A stretch of 47,045 nucleotides of DNA, from NCBI GenBank assembly GCA_938045955.1, contig CALIBK010000011.1:1-47045 (forward strand), read 5' to 3'. The first letter of the stretch is position 1. Each line of letters begins with the position of its first letter. A model generated the notes under the pieces. It was not told the DNA's origin. It made no database searches and saw nothing but the letters and a program-made list of their open reading frames with translations. This document shows, piece by piece, positions 42,220-47,045 of this stretch. The translations under genes were made by a program, and so were the position numbers. This DNA comes from an uncultured bacterium (GTDB taxonomy: Bacteria > Desulfobacterota > BSN033 > UBA1163).

Positions 42220-43281
42220 TCATTCGCGCGTCCATCTTATCAGTTGGTTGACGATCTTGTCGGCCGGCAGCACGAGAGTCGCGCCGCCGTTTTCGATGAG
42301 TTCTTTGGGCATGCCGAACACTACGGCCGAGTCTTCCGATTCGGCGATGGTGCGGCCGCCCTGTTTTTTGATTTTGGTGAAAGCATCCGCACCGTCGTTG
42401 CCCATGCCCGTGAGCATGACAGCGATGACGTACTCGGCTTCGCAATGCTCAAGCACCGAGCGACCGAGCACTTCCACTGATGGATGCCAAAGATGTTCGC
42501 GGGACTCCGGCTTGGGCAGCACCATAAGCCGGCCAGAACGACGCGCGACCACCACATCAGCGCCGCCCATGCCGATATAAACGAAGCCAGGCTCGAGGGG
42601 CATGGGTTTATCGGCCTCAACCACCTCCAGCGCGCAGAGGTTATTCATACGCTTGGCAAATGACCTGGTAAAACCAGCCGGCATGTGCTGAGCGATGATA
42701 ATCGGGACGGAAAAATCCGCTGGCAGGTTGGGCAGAATCTCTTCCAAGGTGGCAGGGCCCCCAGTGGAGACACCGATGATCACCAATCGCTCGGTCCTTG
42801 CCGCGGACGGCGTACGCCGTATAAATAGAGGCTTTGCCGGTTTTTCCCGTTCAGCGCGAATTTTTTCCGCAAGCCCACGACCCGGCGCCTTGATCTTCGC
42901 CTGCGTCGCCCCCTTGACCTTGGCCACTAACTGCGCGGCGATCTCCTCGATGGACAGCGAAATCGTGCCACTTGGCTTGGCGATGTAATCGACCGCGCCG
43001 AGCGCCAGAGCCTCGAAGGTAGCGAGTGCTCCCTTTTCAGTCAGAGAAGAGACCATCACCACCGCTACTGGACGTGTCACCATCATGTGGGACAGAGCCG
43101 TGAGGCCGTCCATGATCGGCATGTTGATGTCGAGCGTCACCACGTCCGGTTGCCAGGTGAGGTTTTCGTCGATGGCCTCTTGGCCGTTACGCGCCAGACG
43201 CACCTCAAATCCCGCCGCCTCTAAGATCTGGGCAAGCTGTCGGCGCATCAGTGCCGAGTCATCCACGATGAGAACTTTCAT
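42220..43281 (-). CDS. cheB: Chemotaxis methylesterase/glutamine deamidase CheB
   Basis: 353 residues. Receiver domain: VDDSALMRRQL, VVTLDINMPIMDG with phospho-Asp51, and YIAKPSG. A linker (about 120-165) leads to the esterase domain with the catalytic triad Ser172 (IGVSTGGPATLEE), His199 (AQHMPAGFT) and Asp296 (GMGNDGADA). It removes methyl groups from receptor glutamates when phosphorylated by CheA. It starts 12 bases after the triple-CheW gene; no strong Shine-Dalgarno sequence is visible. Confidence 0.95.
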   Translation of the reverse strand: MKVLIVDDSALMRRQLAQILEAAGFEVRLARNGQEAIDENLTWQPDVVTLDINMPIMDGLTALSHMMVTRPVAVVMVSSLTEKGALATFEALALGAVDYIAKPSGTISLSIEEIAAQLVAKVKGATQAKIKAPGRGLAEKIRAEREKPAKPLFIRRTPSAARTERLVIIGVSTGGPATLEEILPNLPADFSVPIIIAQHMPAGFTRSFAKRMNNLCALEVVEADKPMPLEPGFVYIGMGGADVVVARRSGRLMVLPKPESREHLWHPSVEVLGRSVLEHCEAEYVIAVMLTGMGNDGADAFTKIKKQGGRTIAESEDSAVVFGMPKELIENGGATLVLPADKIVNQLIRWTRE

Positions 43282-43293
43282 AGGGATAAGGTC

Positions 43294-44838
43294 TTACTCC
43301 ATGGCCGCAAGCCGCAGGCGGTCCGCTTCATTGATGAGCTGTGCGGCATCAATGATTTGGATCATTCGCTTCTGCTTTTCCAGGTTGGCCACGCGCCCAA
43401 GGAGCCTAGCCTGTTCGCCGGAAAGCTTTGGCGCGGTCTCGATCATGGTTTTGGGGATCTTAAGCACTTCGGTAACGGCATCGACGATAAAGCCCGTGCG
43501 CACGCCTGAAAGCAGAAACACCATAATCCGCTGCCGGTCATTACGTTCGATGGCCGGAAGATCCAGACGGTTGCGCAGGTCGATCACCGGCAGCACCGCG
43601 CCACGTAGGTTGATCACGCCCTCGACGAAGTTGGGCGCCTTGGGTACGCGGGTCAGATCTTCGGGGATGCGCACGATTTCCTGCACGCTGTCGATGGGCA
43701 CGCCGAACTCTCCTCCGGCGAGATGAAACACTACCACTTGTTCATCGTCATCATGGCCCAAGTTTTTTTCGGCGAAATTCTTAGTCTTATCACTCATTTC
43801 TTCCCCCATCCCCAAGGCATCCTTTACCACCGCATGTCGGAACATGTTGTCCACTGAAATGATCGACACCACCCGTTTGCCCTGGTCCAAACGGCAAATC
43901 TGGCTGATATCGCTCATGTTGCCATCACGCGCCAGCAAAGCCGGCATCGCATCCACCACTTCCTTCGGCACGCGGAGCACCTCCGACACACTGTCTGTAA
44001 CTACGCCCACCGCCGCCCCCCCCAGGGCAACCACCACGACTCGGCTGCATTCATCCAGTTCCTGCGCTGGCAGGGCGAACAGGCTGCGCAGGGAAACTAA
44101 GGGCAAGAGGCGTTCCCGCAGTGTCATCAAGCCCAGCACATGGGCAGGGGAATTCGGCACATGCACGATGGTCTTCGGTGCCTGGACGATTTCCTGCACG
44201 CGGGCGATGTCGATGGCGTATTCCTGACCGGACACGGAAAAACTCACCAGTTGCAGCTCGTCGCTGCCGTCATTCTCCTCATTGCTATCCACAATTGATT
44301 CGGCTGCTGCCCCTGCAGCACTTTTGGTCAGCGCAGCGATCTCGGCGAACTCCTTGGCGATCAGCCGGGCAAAATCCAGCACCATCACCATCCTGTAGCC
44401 TCCGACATCTTTGAGAACGCCGGTGAGCAAATCGCTATCTATTGTGCCGCGAATGCCCTCCACGCCCTCGATACTGCCTGGATCGACGTTGATAACGCTC
44501 GCCACGCGGTCCACCACAAAGCCGAGCGGTTGGCCGGCGTTGATTACCACTGCACGCGTTGAATCGTCGTGCGCCTGCATGTCAAAACCAAAAATTTTAC
44601 GCAGGGAAATGATCGGCAACACCTGCCCACGCAGGTTCGACAAGCCCGCCAGGGACGTGGGCGCAAGCGGCACGCGTACCACCTCCGGTACACGAATGAT
44701 TTCCTGCACCGGGGCTATGTCCACGGCAAATACTTCTCCACCTACAAGGAAGGTAACGAACTGCCGGGTATCGGAAATTGTTTCACCGATAACGTTGTCC
44801 TTGTGAGATTTGGAACTCTCCAAAATATCTCTGGCCAT
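43294..44838 (-). CDS. Triple-CheW-domain coupling protein
   Basis: About 514 residues from the ATG at 44838, which has AAAGGAG at good spacing; an ATG at 44856 adds six residues. Three CheW domains follow one another: the first begins RQFVTFLVGGEVFAVDI, the second LQLVSFSVSGQEYAIDI, the third QVVVFHLAGGEFGVPI. Each has the VQEIV/IIRVP-type motif and an LRxxLLP/VLPxxxLR strand (GLSNLRGQVLPIISLR, GLMTLRERLLPLVSLR, GVINLRGAVLPVIDLR). It links receptors to CheA, possibly bridging several receptors at once. It follows the double-tip receptor gene immediately. Confidence 0.92.
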   Translation of the reverse strand: MARDILESSKSHKDNVIGETISDTRQFVTFLVGGEVFAVDIAPVQEIIRVPEVVRVPLAPTSLAGLSNLRGQVLPIISLRKIFGFDMQAHDDSTRAVVINAGQPLGFVVDRVASVINVDPGSIEGVEGIRGTIDSDLLTGVLKDVGGYRMVMVLDFARLIAKEFAEIAALTKSAAGAAAESIVDSNEENDGSDELQLVSFSVSGQEYAIDIARVQEIVQAPKTIVHVPNSPAHVLGLMTLRERLLPLVSLRSLFALPAQELDECSRVVVVALGGAAVGVVTDSVSEVLRVPKEVVDAMPALLARDGNMSDISQICRLDQGKRVVSIISVDNMFRHAVVKDALGMGEEMSDKTKNFAEKNLGHDDDEQVVVFHLAGGEFGVPIDSVQEIVRIPEDLTRVPKAPNFVEGVINLRGAVLPVIDLRNRLDLPAIERNDRQRIMVFLLSGVRTGFIVDAVTEVLKIPKTMIETAPKLSGEQARLLGRVANLEKQKRMIQIIDAAQLINEADRLRLAAME

Positions 44839-44856
44839 GGTCAGTTCTCCTTTCAT

Positions 44857-46770
44857 TTACATGCTTTGCAGTTCGTCGGCCAGCGATGCGATTTCCTCGA
44901 TGGCGGCGGCCAGTTCCTCGGCGCTCTTGGACTGCTGCGTAGCAGCGTTGGCGGCCTCCGTTACGGCCTTTTCAGCCTCTTGTGCTGCTGCGGCAATCTG
45001 CTCGATCCCCCTTTTGGCCTGGGTGATGGCAACAGCGATCTCATTAGCGGCGGCAAGGATTTCCTTTGCTCCGCGATCGACCTCGGCGATATCGGTCTCA
45101 ATCTGGTTCAGGTTGGCGGTCGTTACCTTAGCCTGATCCGCCTCGGCCACGGCCGATTTAGCGATTTCTTCAAGGTCGCCGCTTACTGCCGCGATTTGGT
45201 CCTGCACCGCCTTGACCATATCCTTGATGCGGTCAGCATTCTCGGCGGAATCGCGAGCCAGGTTGCGGATGTCGGTGGATACTACGACGAAACCTTTGCC
45301 GAACTCGCCGGCGCGCGCCGCTTCGATGGCGCCGTTGACCGCCAGCATGTTGGTCTGGATCGAAACTGTGGTAATGGCCTCGACGATCTTGTCGATGCGT
45401 CGCGAGACTTGCTCCAAGTCCTTTATTTGCTTGATGCTGGCTTGGGTGGCTCGGACCGATTGGTTAATCCCGTTGATCAGTTCTTCTACCGCTTTCTTGT
45501 TGGTGGCAAGCAATTCCCTCACGTTCTTAATCCTCTCACTACTGGCTGTAGCGCGCTGTTGTGCGATTTCCAAGCCTTTTGCAATCTGATTTACTGCGGC
45601 AGAGGATTCCTCGGTAGCGGCGGCCGCCGCTTGAGCGCCTTTGCGGATCTGCTCGATGGCGGTCATAATCTGGCTAGATGCGCGATTGATTTCCTGCACC
45701 GCGGAAGAAAGCTCCTCAGCACTGGAGGCCACCTCTTCGGCACTCTTGGCCACGTCGGTGGAATTTTTCAATTCTTCGGAAAGCTCGGCAAGATTTTTCG
45801 CCGCCTGCTCGCACTCCGCAAGCGCGGAAGCCTGCTCGGCAACAGTCTTGGCCCATTCCTCAGCAGCGGCCGACTGTTCCTCGGCAGCGGCGGCGATGTC
45901 CTCACAGCCTTTTAGGGCCTGCTGAGCGGCGGTATTCGATTGTTCCGCCCCGGAAGCAATTTCCTGCACCCCCCTGACAACGTCGGCCATGTCTAAACGA
46001 ATCTTTTCAAGCTGGGCGGTGATGGTCTTGCCTTTTTCGACTTCACCTTCCACCGTTTTGGCTGCCGTTTTGATGCCGTCAGCGATGGTCTTCACTTCTT
46101 GCTGGATCTGGGCAACTAGGTCTTGGATTTGCTTGGCACTCTTCTCCGAGGTCTCCGCTAGGGTGCGCACCTCGTCGGCTACCACAGCGAACCCCTTACC
46201 GTGCTTGCCGGCGCGGGCAGCTTCGATGGCCGCGTTAAGTGCCAGCAGGTTAGTTTGGTCGGCAATGCGAACCACGGCTTTGACGATGTCCCCGATATTG
46301 GCGGCCTGCTTCTCCAATTCTGCAACCATAGAAACTGACGACGCTTGCCGCTGAGCAGCCACGCCTACATTAGCGACCAATTTGCTGATTCCATCGCTGG
46401 TCTTTTGCGTGAGGTTCTGAACAGCTTCGGTTTTTGTCTGGCTGACTTTGGCGTTCTGCAATTGCCTACCGATCGAGATCGTGACCTGCTTGAAGGCGGC
46501 TAGCGACTCTTGGGCTGCGCCGGAGGCTTCCTCGGCGCCAGCGGCAATCTGGTCGGCTGAGCGTTTCAGTTCCTCGACTGCGGAGGCCGCCTCGTTCACC
46601 CCCGAGGATAGTTCCGCTGTAGCTGCAGCTATGCGTTCGGCTGCCTGCTGCTGTTTAGCCAGTGTACGTGCCTTCTTTCTTTGGGCTTCCGCTTCACGCT
46701 CGGCAAGTGCGGATGGCTTGCCGATCTCCATGGACATTAAAGGTGTTTCTGCTTTTTTTACAAGGGCCAT
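44857..46770 (-). CDS. Soluble chemoreceptor with two tandem signalling tips
   Basis: 637 residues, no membrane segment and no recognisable sensor domain; Ala/Glu/Gln-rich helices throughout. Two separate MCP hairpin tips are present 300 residues apart: [20 protein letters not shown] at 169-188 with [16 protein letters not shown], and [20 protein letters not shown] at 469-488 with [16 protein letters not shown]. The sequence therefore looks like two MCP signalling domains fused in one chain. AAGGAG lies upstream of the ATG. First gene of the operon, directly before the triple-CheW gene. It must sense through a partner protein or through its own helices. Confidence 0.9.
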   Translation of the reverse strand: MALVKKAETPLMSMEIGKPSALAEREAEAQRKKARTLAKQQQAAERIAAATAELSSGVNEAASAVEELKRSADQIAAGAEEASGAAQESLAAFKQVTISIGRQLQNAKVSQTKTEAVQNLTQKTSDGISKLVANVGVAAQRQASSVSMVAELEKQAANIGDIVKAVVRIADQTNLLALNAAIEAARAGKHGKGFAVVADEVRTLAETSEKSAKQIQDLVAQIQQEVKTIADGIKTAAKTVEGEVEKGKTITAQLEKIRLDMADVVRGVQEIASGAEQSNTAAQQALKGCEDIAAAAEEQSAAAEEWAKTVAEQASALAECEQAAKNLAELSEELKNSTDVAKSAEEVASSAEELSSAVQEINRASSQIMTAIEQIRKGAQAAAAATEESSAAVNQIAKGLEIAQQRATASSERIKNVRELLATNKKAVEELINGINQSVRATQASIKQIKDLEQVSRRIDKIVEAITTVSIQTNMLAVNGAIEAARAGEFGKGFVVVSTDIRNLARDSAENADRIKDMVKAVQDQIAAVSGDLEEIAKSAVAEADQAKVTTANLNQIETDIAEVDRGAKEILAAANEIAVAITQAKRGIEQIAAAAQEAEKAVTEAANAATQQSKSAEELAAAIEEIASLADELQSM

Positions 46771-46880
46771 CGCAACATCTCCTTTCTATTGTTGTTTTTT
46801 TAAAAGTTATGTGATAGACATTGTTGAAGGACTTTTTGATCTTTCACCTTTCAAATAAAACATTTCCATTTCATTTTAAA

Positions 46881-46913
46881 AATTTTAGGATTCTAATTAA
46901 TAGAACCTAAATT
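46881..46913. promoter_or_regulatory. Near-palindrome upstream of the chemosensory operon
   Basis: AATTTTAGGATTCTA (46881-46895) and TAGAACCTAAATT (46901-46913) are complementary except for two single-base bulges, with a 5-base spacer ATTAA. It lies about 110 bases upstream of the receptor ATG at 46770, where a regulator could bind. No convincing -35/-10 pair was found in the surrounding AT-rich sequence. Confidence 0.4.
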
Positions 46914-46947
46914 GAGCGATTCTTAATATTGTTTAAAGATAACCCTT

Positions 46948-47025
46948 CTGGATTCCCGTTTTCACGGGAATGACGTTTTCATTCATTGGGTGGCAGTCGT
47001 CATTCCTGCGGAAGCAGGAATCCAG
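46948..47025. repeat. Inverted pair of REP-like palindromic elements
   Basis: Copy 1 is 46948-46974 (CTGGATTCCCG...GGGAATGAC) and copy 2 is 46999-47025 (GTCATTCCTGC...GGAATCCAG) in opposite orientation. Each is itself a hairpin, and they match at 22 of 27 positions when one is reversed. This TCATTCC...GGAATCCAG type of element is widespread in intergenic DNA of many proteobacteria. The pair can form one large cruciform. Confidence 0.8.
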
Positions 47026-47045
47026 TATATTTGATTCAATTAATG

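Noticed and set aside
44569-45915. Long open frame of 448 codons on the + strand
   Set aside because: It is antisense to the triple-CheW and double-tip receptor genes. It has no family motifs, and the long frame is a by-product of the GC-rich, Ala/Glu-rich coding strand.
1-47045. tRNA or rRNA genes and CRISPR arrays
   Set aside because: None of the intergenic gaps shows a tRNA cloverleaf signature, rRNA sequence or regularly spaced repeats.

Overview
The window reads like a chromosomal segment of a strictly anaerobic bacterium, most probably a deltaproteobacterium in the broad sense (Desulfobacterota). This placement is an inference from gene content: corrinoid methyl-transfer genes with a reductive activator, TRAP transporters, acyl-CoA ligase, KamA-type radical SAM enzyme and sigma-54 two-component genes. 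No rRNA, tRNA gene or CRISPR array was seen. By eye, the first ~35 kb is AT-rich to neutral (sampled lines about 33-45% GC), while the chemotaxis block from ~35.8 to 46.8 kb is clearly richer (sampled lines about 48-67%).

Region 1 (1-10.3 kb, + strand) is a corrinoid-dependent methyl-transfer locus. It holds the tail of one corrinoid protein, a TRAP transporter (dctP with a Tat signal, dctQ, dctM), two divergent UroD-fold proteins, a complete corrinoid protein, an MtaA-like methyltransferase with a zinc-site pattern, an MtrH/AcsE-like pterin methyltransferase and a RACo-like corrinoid reactivator. The simplest model is uptake of a methylated or methoxylated carboxylate, demethylation onto a corrinoid protein and transfer of the methyl group to tetrahydrofolate. 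A four-helix-bundle gene bounded by imperfect inverted repeats sits between the MtaA-like and MtrH-like genes.

Region 2 (10.3-19.2 kb) has two small proteins, a second TRAP operon on the - strand with a good promoter, a three-gene cluster of two PATAN/DUF4388-like proteins and a Cache-HAMP membrane protein, a secreted protein of unknown function, an internally deleted lactate-racemase-family (LarA) remnant and a small Tat-exported molybdopterin-domain protein.

Region 3 (19.2-32.7 kb, - strand) holds an acyl-CoA ligase, an isopropylmalate/homocitrate-synthase-like enzyme fused to a Cache-like sensor domain, aspS, an RlmI-type rRNA methyltransferase, and a block with lysine 2,3-aminomutase, two ATP-grasp ligases, a histidine kinase, a sigma-54 activator, a lone receiver protein, a lipoprotein-like peptide and an unlisted 42-residue ORF. 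Region 4 (33-35.3 kb, + strand) is tatC translationally coupled to a membrane histidine kinase.

Region 5 (35.3-47 kb) starts with a non-coding junction carrying a truncated IS110-like transposase start. It continues with a tightly packed - strand chemosensory operon: a soluble receptor with two signalling tips, a triple-CheW protein, CheB, a HEAT-repeat protein, CheR, CheY, CheA, a small STAS-like protein, a second CheY and a membrane-anchored receptor. Composition and the transposase remnant suggest this block was acquired separately. Upstream lie a near-palindrome and an inverted pair of REP-like elements.
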